From contig JBBSBL010000003.1 of NCBI GenBank assembly GCA_038251325.1, forward strand, positions 25,750 to 89,749: a DNA stretch of 64,000 nt. The letters run 5' to 3'. Below are positions 16,233 through 23,364 of the stretch, piece after piece. The notes below the pieces were generated by a model. The model had not been told where the DNA came from, ran no database searches, and was given only the letters and a program-made list of their open reading frames with translations. The translations under genes were made by a program, and so were the position numbers. Position 1 is the stretch's first letter, and each line of letters begins with the position of its first letter. This DNA is from JBBSBL01 sp038251325 (lineage in GTDB: Bacteria > Actinomycetota > Thermoleophilia > Solirubrobacterales > Solirubrobacteraceae).

Positions 16233-16664
16233 GGCGTAGAGCGCGGCCGAGGCGATCAGCAGGCCGACGCTGATCGCGACCCAGGCCGCGAGATAGCCCT
16301 CCGGCTCGCGGCCGGTCGCGCCGAGGTAGCCGCTCGGCTGGAGGCCGAGGATGAGCGGGAAGAAGACGAGGAAGAGCAGCCCGCACAGCACGGCCGGCAC
16401 CCGCACGTGGTTGACCACCGGGACGCGGGCGCGGCCCGCCGCGGGTCCCTCGACCGTCCGGCCGATCCGGTCGAGCAGCGAGTAGGCCGGCAGGAAGACG
16501 AGGTCGTGGAGGACCGCGGCGGCGAGGAACCAGGCCAGCGCGTTCGTCGCGCCGCGCAGGTCCGCCATCCAGCTCACGATGAGGGCCGTGACCGCGAGGA
16601 CCGCCACGCAGCCGACCAGGTGGAGCGGCGAGGCGCCGTAGCCGCGGCGGAAGAGGGCGATCAT
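16140..16664 (-). CDS. Membrane protein linked to the molybdopterin oxidoreductase
   Basis: 174 residues with about four membrane helices: VGCVAVLAVTALIVSWM, ALAWFLAAAVLHDLVFLPAY, VPAVLCGLLFLVFFPLIL and YLAAWVAISVGLLIASAALYAL. A histidine sits in the second helix (LHDLVFLP). I do not recognise a family. The ATG at 16664 overlaps the stop of the cytochrome b/Mo fusion gene (ATGA), so the two are coupled and probably work together, perhaps as a membrane partner or electron-transfer subunit. The C-terminal tail overlaps the convergent propeller gene by 93 nt. Confidence 0.7.
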   Translation of the reverse strand: MIALFRRGYGASPLHLVGCVAVLAVTALIVSWMADLRGATNALAWFLAAAVLHDLVFLPAYSLLDRIGRTVEGPAAGRARVPVVNHVRVPAVLCGLLFLVFFPLILGLQPSGYLGATGREPEGYLAAWVAISVGLLIASAALYALRALRARRRAGGEQLDDAGVAAGEREAPGG

Positions 16665-17947
16665 GCGCGCCCGCCGCCGGTGAAGGTCATGCGCCCGACC
16701 CACTTCGTGCAGTGCACCCCGGGGAGGGCCGGCACGATCACCCGCGCCGGGTACCCGTGGTCCGGCGCGAGGTCCTCGCCGCCGACCCTCAGCGCGAGCA
16801 GGGAGCGCGTGTCGTCGATCTGCCCGGAGTCGAGCGAGGCCCGGCGTAGCACGCCGGCCGGCTGGACCGACTCGACCATGACCTCGGAGGCGCCCGCCGC
16901 CCCGCAGCGGGCGGCGAGGTCGCGCAGCCGCACCCCGGTCCAGGTCTGCAGCGCCGACCAGCCCTCGACGCAGGCGATCGGCAGCTCCTCGGAGTGCTGC
17001 TCCATCGCCAGCAGCTCGGCGCGGGTCAGCCGGACCGTGCGGGCGCCGACGAGCTCCAGCCGCCACGCCGGGCCGACCAGCTGCGGGGTGATGCGCGCCG
17101 CGGCCGCGGTGTGGTTCACCGGGAAGCCCTGCGGCCCGGCGAAGTTGCTCCCGCCGCGGGTCGCCAGGACGGCGAGCGGGCGCAGCGGGCCGCCGATCGC
17201 CTGCCCGGCCTGGACGACGAACAGCGCGCCCATCGCCCCGCCGAGCAGCCCGAAGACCCCGCGGCGGGAGATCGTCACCGCCGCCGGTGTCGGCGCGACG
17301 AGGCCGTCGGGCTCATAGGGCTCCGGCGTGCGCGAGGCCACCGCGTCGCGCACCGGGCCGAGGGCGCCCCGGGCCCGCAGCGCGCGGCGGATCGAGCCGG
17401 CCTTGATCGCCACGTGGAGCACGAGCGCCGCCGTGAAGACCCAGGCGCCGTAGTAGTGGGCGACGACGAAGTTGAACTTGAACGGGTAGTACAGCTGGGC
17501 GTTGACGATGCCGGTGGCGAGCTGGAAGAGGATGCCGCCGACGAGAAGCAGCAGCGTGACGCGCTCGAGCAGGTGGGCGGCGTCGCGCAGTGGCGGCCAG
17601 GACCACAGGCGCGGGATGACCGACCAGAGCTTCGCGAGCACGAGCGGTACGGCGACGATCCCGACGGTGACGTGGATCCCCTGCGTCGCGGCGTAGAGCC
17701 AGCTCGGCGAGGTCGGCCAGCCGAGGTCGCGGAGCAGCGGGAGGTCGCGGTCGAAGGGCACGATCGCGTTGTGCCCCAGCGCGCCCTGGTAGGCGGCGTG
17801 GGAGAGGAAGCCGGTGATCGTGACCAGGGCGAGGAGGACGAGCAGCCCGAGCCCGAGGACCGCGGTGAGCCACGGCCCGCGCAGCGGGCTGCGCCAGAAG
17901 CCCGGCCGCGCGGGGCCTGGCGGCGGATCGGCCGGGAAGAGCCTCAT
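16661..17947 (-). CDS. Fused cytochrome b561-like / sulfite-oxidase-type molybdopterin oxidoreductase
   Basis: 428 residues in two modules. Residues 1-190 hold four membrane helices with possible haem histidines (His50, His92, His164, His178), like YedZ or cytochrome b561. A cytoplasmic linker (190-228) ends in TISRRGVFGLLGG, a twin-arginine-like motif leading into a fifth helix (231-250). Residues 255-428 are the Mo domain of sulfite oxidase/YedY, with the Mo ligand Cys326 in LPIACVEGWS, then ARVIVPALPG and TKWVGRM. It probably passes electrons between the quinone pool and a periplasmic substrate. ATG at 17947 overlaps the methyltransferase stop. Confidence 0.85.
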   Translation of the reverse strand: MRLFPADPPPGPARPGFWRSPLRGPWLTAVLGLGLLVLLALVTITGFLSHAAYQGALGHNAIVPFDRDLPLLRDLGWPTSPSWLYAATQGIHVTVGIVAVPLVLAKLWSVIPRLWSWPPLRDAAHLLERVTLLLLVGGILFQLATGIVNAQLYYPFKFNFVVAHYYGAWVFTAALVLHVAIKAGSIRRALRARGALGPVRDAVASRTPEPYEPDGLVAPTPAAVTISRRGVFGLLGGAMGALFVVQAGQAIGGPLRPLAVLATRGGSNFAGPQGFPVNHTAAAARITPQLVGPAWRLELVGARTVRLTRAELLAMEQHSEELPIACVEGWSALQTWTGVRLRDLAARCGAAGASEVMVESVQPAGVLRRASLDSGQIDDTRSLLALRVGGEDLAPDHGYPARVIVPALPGVHCTKWVGRMTFTGGGRA

Positions 17948-18594
17948 GTGGCCGGCTCCGGGCGGACGAGCTCCGCAAACCAGCGGCCCTCGTCCGGCCA
18001 GCTCGCCGCGAGCCGCAGGCCGGTGACGGCGGCGAGCGCCGGCAGCGCGTCCTCGGCGACGAGCGCCCAGGGAAATGCGGTCGAGGCCGTCTGGGGCCCG
18101 ACCAGCCGCGCCGGTCCCGAGCGGGTCGGCGAGCCGGGCGGGTCGACCTCGGCCAGCACCGTCCCGCCGGGGCGTAACAGGTCGTGGAGCCGGGCCAGCA
18201 GCCGGGCCGGGTCCCCGCCGATGCCGAGACTGCCGTCGAGCACGAGCGCCGTGCCCCAGGTCCCGGGGCCGGGGAGCGGCCCGAGCACCGAGCCGCACCG
18301 CGCGGCCAGGCCCTCGGCCCGCAGGTCGGCGATCACCCGCGCGGAGAGGTCGACGCCGAGGGCGAGCACCCCGCGGCGGGCCAGCGCCCGCAGATGCCGC
18401 CCGGGCCCGCAGCCGACGTCGAGCACCGGCCCGCGGGCGCGTGCCAGCAGGCGCAGCTCCTCCGCCGTCGCCGGCTCGACCCAGCGGCGCACCGGCAGGG
18501 TCCGCGTCGCCGTGCCGGCGACCGCGACCGCCCAGCCGTCGGGCGCCGTGAGCGCGTGCTCGAAGGCGGCGAGCGGGCTTGCGGTGGCGCTCAT
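17944..18594 (-). CDS. Class I SAM-dependent methyltransferase
   Basis: 216 residues. SAM-binding motif GPVLDVGCGPGRHLRALA, then GVDLSARVIADL, LVLDGSLGIGGD and LLRPGGTVLAEVDPPGS. The substrate is unknown. ATG at 18594 shares one base with the DUF2064 gene's stop (TGATG), and the stop overlaps the oxidoreductase start (ATGA), so translation is coupled on both sides. The neighbourhood (GT2, DUF2064, Mo enzyme, epimerase) suggests modification of a glycosylated small molecule or lipid, which is inference. Confidence 0.85.
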   Translation of the reverse strand: MSATASPLAAFEHALTAPDGWAVAVAGTATRTLPVRRWVEPATAEELRLLARARGPVLDVGCGPGRHLRALARRGVLALGVDLSARVIADLRAEGLAARCGSVLGPLPGPGTWGTALVLDGSLGIGGDPARLLARLHDLLRPGGTVLAEVDPPGSPTRSGPARLVGPQTASTAFPWALVAEDALPALAAVTGLRLAASWPDEGRWFAELVRPEPAT

Positions 18595-19247
18595 CAGGAG
18601 GTTCCCGCCGTGGCGACCGCCGGTTCGACCAGGCCGAGCGCGCGAAGGCGCGCGGCAAATCGCGAGTCGGGGGCGGCGGCCGCTGCGCGCCGGGCCGAGG
18701 CGATGTCGTCGACGTCGTCGAGCGCCGGCAGCTCGGCGGGCGGCAGCCCCGCGGCCCGCAGGCGCGCCCGCTGCGCGTCCGCCGTGTGCGGCGCGCTCAT
18801 CGGCACGCCGCGCAGCAGCGCGGCGTCGGGCGCGCGCAGCGCCAGGCACCAGTACCCACCGTCCGCGGCGGCGCCGATCGCGGCGGGCGCGTGCTCAAGG
18901 GCCTCTGCCGCCGCGCCGAGCAGTCTCGAGTCGAGCTGCGGGGTGTCCATCCCCACGATGACGAGCGGGCCGCCCGGCAGGTCCTCGCACAGCCCGGCGA
19001 GGCGCTCGTCGAGCCCGCCGCCGCGCTGCGACACCACTTCGATCCCGGGCCCGAGCCACGTCCCCGGCGCCCCGTCGAGCACGGCCACGCGACGGCGCGC
19101 GGGCGTCGCCCGGAGCGCAGCGAAGGTGTCGCGGAGCAGCTCGGTCGCGAGCTCGGCCGCCTCCTCGGGCGAGCACGGCGGGCAGAGCCGGGTCTTCACG
19201 CGGCCCGCCACCGGCGCCTTGCAGATCGCGGCGAGCGTCGCCCTCAC
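18594..19247 (-). CDS. DUF2064 (TIGR04282-type) nucleotidyl/glycosyltransferase-fold protein
   Basis: 217 residues. GT-A/nucleotidyltransferase fold with AICKAPVAGRVKTRLCPPCSPEEAAELA at the start, which is the DUF2064 signature, then VVSQRGGGLDERLAGL, VIVGMDTPQL (DxP metal loop) and IGAAADGGYWCLALR. Proteins of this family are named arsenosugar-biosynthesis glycosyltransferases in some databases, but proof is thin. GTG at 19247 overlaps the GT2 stop (GTGA). It is likely a cytoplasmic sugar- or nucleotide-transferring partner of the adjacent GT2. Confidence 0.85.
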   Translation of the reverse strand: MRATLAAICKAPVAGRVKTRLCPPCSPEEAAELATELLRDTFAALRATPARRRVAVLDGAPGTWLGPGIEVVSQRGGGLDERLAGLCEDLPGGPLVIVGMDTPQLDSRLLGAAAEALEHAPAAIGAAADGGYWCLALRAPDAALLRGVPMSAPHTADAQRARLRAAGLPPAELPALDDVDDIASARRAAAAAPDSRFAARLRALGLVEPAVATAGTS

Positions 19248-19909
19248 GCGAGCACCGCGGCCATGTCCCGGACGGCGCGGGCGGTCCCGCGTGCGGTCCC
19301 GGTGACCTTCGAGCGGCCGGCGCGCGGCGCGTAGCGCACCGGGACCTCGGCGATCCGCCATCCCGCGAGGCGCGCGCGCAGCACCATCTCCAGCGGCCAG
19401 CCGAAGCGCCGGTCCTCGATGCCGAGCTCCAGCAGCGCCGCGCGCCGCGCCGCGCGCATCGGCCCGAGGTCGGCGAGGCGCAGGCCCGTGCGGCGGCGCA
19501 GCTCGAGCGCGAGGGCACGGTTCGCGACCCGCGCATGGGCCGGCCACGCCCCGCGCTCGGCGCGCCGGGCGCCGAGGACGAGGTCCGCCGCGCGGTCCCC
19601 CACGGGGTCCGTGACGGAGGGCAGCGCGGCCGGGTCGAGCGAGCCGTCGCAGTCCATGAAGGCGACGAGCTCCGCCTCGGCGGCGACGAGTCCCGCGAAA
19701 CACGCCGCGCCGAAGCCGCGGCGCGGCTCGTCGACCACCAGCGCCCCGAGGTTTCGCGCAAGGGCCCCGGAGCCGTCGGTCGACCCGTTGTCGACGACGA
19801 TGGCGCGGAAGCCGGGCGGCATCGCGGCCAGCACGGAGGGGATCGCCTCGCGCTCGTCGAGCACGGGCAGCACGACGTCGACGCGCGGGGCCGGCACGCC
19901 GGGGCACAC
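19244..19909 (-). CDS. Family 2 glycosyltransferase (dolichyl-phosphate-sugar synthase-like)
   Basis: 221 residues. RVDVVLPVLDEREAIPSVLAAM, AIVVDNGSTDGSG, AFMDCDGSLDPAAL (DxD metal site), and the acceptor-loop region GWPLEMVLRARLAGWRIAEVPVRYAPRAGRSKVTGT are those of DPM1/GtrB-like enzymes. It has no C-terminal membrane helices. It heads the minus-strand cassette (GTG at 19909) and is divergent from the epimerase, with about 90 nt between starts. Confidence 0.85.
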   Translation of the reverse strand: MCPGVPAPRVDVVLPVLDEREAIPSVLAAMPPGFRAIVVDNGSTDGSGALARNLGALVVDEPRRGFGAACFAGLVAAEAELVAFMDCDGSLDPAALPSVTDPVGDRAADLVLGARRAERGAWPAHARVANRALALELRRRTGLRLADLGPMRAARRAALLELGIEDRRFGWPLEMVLRARLAGWRIAEVPVRYAPRAGRSKVTGTARGTARAVRDMAAVLA

Positions 19910-20001
19910 TAGGGGCGCCAGGTGGCGAAAGGATGAACGGCGGGGAAACGCGCCGGCAGGGCACCGTGGCGCGAGGACCCCCGCCGGTAGCCTCGGCGGC
20001 C

Positions 20002-21072
20002 GTGCCCGGACCCGTCCTCGTCACCGGCGGCGCCGGCTTCATCGGCTCCCACGTCGTCGATGCGCTGCTCGCCACCGGCCGCGAGGTGCGGATCGTCGAC
20101 CACCTGCACCCGGCCGCCCACGCGGCCGAGCCGCCGGTGTCGCCGGCGGGGGTCGAGTGGATCCGCGCCGACCTCCGCGACCCCCAGGTGTCCCGCGCTG
20201 CGGTCGCGGGCGCCTCGGCGGTCAGCCACCAGGCGGCGATGGTCGGGCTCGGCGTCGACCTCGGCGACATCGCCGAGTACGTCGCGCACAACGATCTCGG
20301 TACTGCCCAGCTGCTGCGCGCGCTGGCGGCCGAGCGCTTCGCGGGGCGGCTCGTCCTCGCCTCCTCGATGGTCGTCTACGGCGAGGGCCGCTACCGCTGC
20401 GCCGACCACGGCGTCGTGCGTCCCGGGCCGCGCGACCCGGCCGACCTCGCCGCCGGGCGCTTCGAGCCGGGCTGCCCGGAGTGCGGCGACCCGCTCGAGG
20501 CCGAGGCCGTGCCGGAGGACGCGCCGCTCGACCCGCGCAACGTCTACGCCGCGACGAAGCTCCACCAGGAGCACCTCTGCGCGTGTCTCGCCCGGGAGGC
20601 CGACGGGGTCGAGCTCACCGTGCTGCGCTACCACAACGTCTACGGCCCGCGGATGCCGCGCGACACGCCGTACGCGGGCGTGGCGAGCCTCTTCCGCAGC
20701 GCGCTCGCCGCCGGCCGCGCGCCGCGGGTCTTCGAGGACGGCGCTCAGCGGCGCGACTTCATCCACGTCCGCGACGTCGCCCGCGCGAACGTCCTCGCGC
20801 TGCACGCGCCCGAGCCCGTCCCCGGCGCGCTGAACGTGGCCACCGGCACGCCGCGCACGGTGGGGGAGATGGCGGAGGCCCTGGCCGACGCCGCAGGCCC
20901 GGACGCGCCGCCCCCGGTCGTCACCGGCGAGTTCCGCCGCGGAGACGTCCGCCACGTCTTCGCCGCCACGGACCGAGCCGTCGACCGCCTCGGCTTCCGC
21001 GCCGAGATCGGACTGGAGGAGGGAATGGCCGAGTTCGCCACGGCGCCGCTGCGGGCGACCGCCGCCGACTAG
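20002..21072 (+). CDS. NAD-dependent sugar epimerase (SDR) with a zinc-knuckle-like insert
   Basis: 356 residues from the GTG at 20002; an ATG at 19933 is possible but adds a non-family tail. NAD-binding VLVTGGAGFIGSHVVDALL, active-site serine in ASSMVVYGEG and the YxxxK pair Tyr182/Lys186 (VYAATK). Between them is an insert with Cys133-x2-His136 and Cys158-x2-Cys161 (RCADH ... GCPECG), which could bind zinc. I have seen this insert in actinobacterial NDP-sugar epimerases. LRYHNVYGPRMP and DFIHVRDVARAN complete the family pattern. It probably supplies the sugar used by the divergent GT2/DUF2064 pair. Confidence 0.85.
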   Translation: MPGPVLVTGGAGFIGSHVVDALLATGREVRIVDHLHPAAHAAEPPVSPAGVEWIRADLRDPQVSRAAVAGASAVSHQAAMVGLGVDLGDIAEYVAHNDLGTAQLLRALAAERFAGRLVLASSMVVYGEGRYRCADHGVVRPGPRDPADLAAGRFEPGCPECGDPLEAEAVPEDAPLDPRNVYAATKLHQEHLCACLAREADGVELTVLRYHNVYGPRMPRDTPYAGVASLFRSALAAGRAPRVFEDGAQRRDFIHVRDVARANVLALHAPEPVPGALNVATGTPRTVGEMAEALADAAGPDAPPPVVTGEFRRGDVRHVFAATDRAVDRLGFRAEIGLEEGMAEFATAPLRATAAD

Positions 21073-21090
21073 GCATATGGTACCATATGC
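21073..21090. promoter_or_regulatory. Perfect 18-bp palindrome, probable toxin-antitoxin operator
   Basis: GCATATGGTACCATATGC is a perfect inverted repeat and is AT-rich in an otherwise GC-saturated region. It ends 2 nt before the antitoxin ATG at 21093 and contains a second in-frame ATG (21087). Ribbon-helix-helix antitoxins commonly repress their own operon at such palindromes, so this is the likely autoregulatory site and may overlap the promoter. Confidence 0.75.
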
Positions 21091-21092
21091 TA

Positions 21093-21371
21093 ATGGCTCG
21101 GACGCAGACCTTGGTGCAGCTCTCCGACGAGCTGCTGGCGCAGCTCGACGCTCGCGTGGCCCGCGAGGGGCGCTCGCGCTCGGAGCTCATCCGTGAAGCC
21201 GTTTCGGGCTATCTCCGCGGCGACCGCGAGGCGGACATCGATCGGCGCATCGTGGCGGCCTACACCCGAGCGCCGCAGGAGGATCTGCTCGGAGCCGACG
21301 CGATGGCGCGGACCATGGTGGCCGCCGAGCCGTGGGACGCCGCGCCACCGAGCACGCGGCGTGCCAGGTGA
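21093..21371 (+). CDS. Ribbon-helix-helix (CopG-type) antitoxin
   Basis: 92 residues. The N-terminus RTQTLVQLSDELLAQLDARVAREGRSRSELIREAVSGYLR is a textbook RHH DNA-binding domain (beta strand, two helices). The C-terminal half is acidic and loosely structured, as expected for the toxin-neutralising tail. ATG 21093 is chosen; ATG 21087 inside the palindrome is the alternative. The stop overlaps the toxin's GTG (GTGA), the standard antitoxin-first order. Its GC content at the start is lower than that of the neighbours. Confidence 0.88.
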   Translation: MARTQTLVQLSDELLAQLDARVAREGRSRSELIREAVSGYLRGDREADIDRRIVAAYTRAPQEDLLGADAMARTMVAAEPWDAAPPSTRRAR

Positions 21372-21676
21372 ACCGCGGCGAGGTGTGGTGGCTGGAACAG
21401 CCTGACGCTGGGCGACGCCCCGTGTGCATCATCAGCCGTCAGGCCGCGATCCCGGTCCTCAGCGCCCTGCTGGTCGTGCCCGCCACGAGAACCATTCGCG
21501 GCATCCCCACCGAGGTCGCCCTCGGGCCGGATGACGGCATGCCGGCCGATTGCGCCCTGTCGTTCGACAACGTCGGGGCGGTGCCCAAGGCCCTGCTGAC
21601 CGACCGCATCACTCGCCTGGGTCCCGCGAGGCTGGCTGAGCTCTGCGCGGCGCTCGACGTCGCGACCGCCTGCTGA
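21368..21676 (+). CDS. MazF/PemK-family mRNA interferase toxin
   Basis: 102 residues. NRGEVWWLEQPDAGRRPVCIISRQAAIPVLSALLVVPATRT is the CcdB/MazF barrel start, with the conserved Arg of NRGEVWW and the Thr of PATRT; VALGPDDGMPADCALSFDNVGAVPKALLTDRI follows. Such toxins cut mRNA at short motifs and slow growth until neutralised. GTG at 21368 overlaps the antitoxin stop. The pair forms a two-gene operon inserted between the epimerase and a quinone oxidoreductase gene. Confidence 0.88.
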   Translation: MNRGEVWWLEQPDAGRRPVCIISRQAAIPVLSALLVVPATRTIRGIPTEVALGPDDGMPADCALSFDNVGAVPKALLTDRITRLGPARLAELCAALDVATAC

Positions 21677-21756
21677 GCACAGCTTGCCGGCCGTCCGACC
21701 CAGTGGTCCCTCTGCGACCAGCGAGCAGGACGGCGCCGAGGATAGACTCGCGCCCC

Positions 21757-22698
21757 ATGCGCGCCGCCGTGATCGCCGACGGAGAGATCGGGGCGCAGGA
21801 GCGCCCGGACCCCGAGCCCGGCGCCGGCGAGGTGCTGGTCCGGGTTCGCGCCGCCGGCCTCAACGGCGCCGACCAGCTCCAGCTCAAGGGTGGCTACCCG
21901 GCGCCGCCCGGCTCGCCGCCGGACATCCCCGGGCTCGAGCTCGCCGGCGAGGTCGCTGAGGTCGGCCCCGGCGCCGCCCGCTTCGCGATCGACGACCGTG
22001 TCACCGCGATCGTCGGCGGCGGCGGGCAGGCGGAGCTCTGCGTGGTCCACGAGCGCCAGCTCACCCCGCTGCCCGACGACGTCGACTGGCCGGCCGCCGG
22101 CGGCTTCTCCGAGGTCTTCGCCACCGCCTACGACGCCGTCTTCACCCAGGGCGCGCTCGCCAGCGGCGACCGCCTGCTCGTCCACGGCGGCGCCGGCGGG
22201 GTCGGCACGGCGGCGATCCAGCTCGCCCGCGCGGCCGGGGCGTCGGTCACCGCGACCGTCCGCAACCCGGAGCTCCGCGACGCGGTCGCCGCGCTCGGCG
22301 CGACCGCGATCCCGCCCGAGGACTTCCCGGAGCACGGTCCCTTCGACGTGATCCTCGAGCTCGTCGGCGCCCCGAACCTCCCCGAGAACCTCAAGGCGCT
22401 CGCGACCGGCGGGCGGATCTGCGTGATCGGGGTCGGCGGCGGATTCAAGGGCGAGCTCAACCTGCTCGCGCTGATGGGCAAGCGGGCGACGATCCGCGGC
22501 TCGACCCTGCGCGCTCGCCCGCTGGAGGAGAAGGCGCTCGTCGCCCGCCGCCTCGAGCGCCACGTCCTGCCGCTCCTCGCCGCCGGCACGATCGCCGTGC
22601 CGGTCGCCGCCACCTTCCCGCTCGACGAGGTCGCCGCCGCCTACGAGCGCTTCGCGGCGGGAGCGAAGCTCGGGAAGATCGTGCTCGACCTCGCCTGA
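21757..22698 (+). CDS. Zinc-independent quinone oxidoreductase (MDR superfamily)
   Basis: 313 residues. GroES-like N-terminal half (GEVLVRVRAAGLNGADQLQLKGGYP) and NADPH-binding LLVHGGAGGVGTAAIQLARAAGASVTATVRN. The zinc-ligand cysteines and GHE motif of alcohol dehydrogenases are missing, as in QOR/PIG3-type reductases, which reduce quinones or enones with NADPH. The tail TFPLDEVAAAYERFAAGAKLGKIVL is typical. ATG at 21757. It stands alone and converges on the UDG-like gene. Confidence 0.88.
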   Translation: MRAAVIADGEIGAQERPDPEPGAGEVLVRVRAAGLNGADQLQLKGGYPAPPGSPPDIPGLELAGEVAEVGPGAARFAIDDRVTAIVGGGGQAELCVVHERQLTPLPDDVDWPAAGGFSEVFATAYDAVFTQGALASGDRLLVHGGAGGVGTAAIQLARAAGASVTATVRNPELRDAVAALGATAIPPEDFPEHGPFDVILELVGAPNLPENLKALATGGRICVIGVGGGFKGELNLLALMGKRATIRGSTLRARPLEEKALVARRLERHVLPLLAAGTIAVPVAATFPLDEVAAAYERFAAGAKLGKIVLDLA

Positions 22699-22713
22699 GC
22701 GGGGCCGGCGCCC

Positions 22714-23364
22714 TCAGTACGGCGGCAGCTCCGCCCACCAGGTCCCGAGCGAGCGGAACGCCGCCCAGAACGCGCGCTTCTCCGCCTCGTCGTCGAGCGC
22801 CTCGTCGATGTCGGGCACGTACAGCGCCTCGCACGCCGGGGTCAGGCGCTGGATCGCGCCCGGGTCCGCGCGCACCGGCTCCGCGAGCGGGAGGCCGAGG
22901 TCGTTGACCACCTCGAGCGCGGCCTCGCCCATCACGACGAGCATCTTCGGGCGCACGATGGCGAGCTCGCGCACGAGGCCGGCGACGCAGGCGGGGTCGG
23001 CCAGCGCCGGGTCGCTCACCGGGCACTTCACGCACAGCGTGCCGTAGACCGCCAGGGGATCGATGTCGAGCCGGCGCAGCGACTTCTGCAGCGCTGTTCC
23101 CGCCCGCCCGTAGAAGGCGACCCCCTCCTCGGCCTCCGAGCGCCGCGCCCCGTGCTTGAGCAGCACGATGTCGGCCTGCGGGTGCCCCGACCCGAGCACC
23201 GGGATGAGCTGGCCGCGCGGGCAGCCCTCGCACTCCTGGAGCTCGTGGGCGAAGGTGTTGAGCTCCCGGATGGCCCGCTCGAGGTACTTCTCGCGGATCT
23301 CGTCGTCCGTGGCGGGCACGGCAGCGGTCTTTGACGCGTCCCCGGCCGCCCCCTGCCCGTGCAT
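22714..23364 (-). CDS. Uracil-DNA glycosylase superfamily protein with degenerate catalytic motifs
   Basis: 216 residues. Cysteines 45, 48 (CEGCPRG), 111, 114 and 126 (LCVKCPVSDPALADPAC) fit the [4Fe-4S] ligands of family 4 UDGs, and EEGVAFYGRAGTALQKSL matches the EDxxGxPFVGxAGxLL motif. However, the GEAPG loop reads LKHGARR, and the HPS motif near the C-terminus is absent (VPDIDEAL). It may bind DNA without classic uracil excision or have another substrate. ATG at 23364 shares a base with the stop of the GT-PHP gene (TGATG), which ties it to that gene rather than to a repair operon. Confidence 0.78.
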   Translation of the reverse strand: MHGQGAAGDASKTAAVPATDDEIREKYLERAIRELNTFAHELQECEGCPRGQLIPVLGSGHPQADIVLLKHGARRSEAEEGVAFYGRAGTALQKSLRRLDIDPLAVYGTLCVKCPVSDPALADPACVAGLVRELAIVRPKMLVVMGEAALEVVNDLGLPLAEPVRADPGAIQRLTPACEALYVPDIDEALDDEAEKRAFWAAFRSLGTWWAELPPY

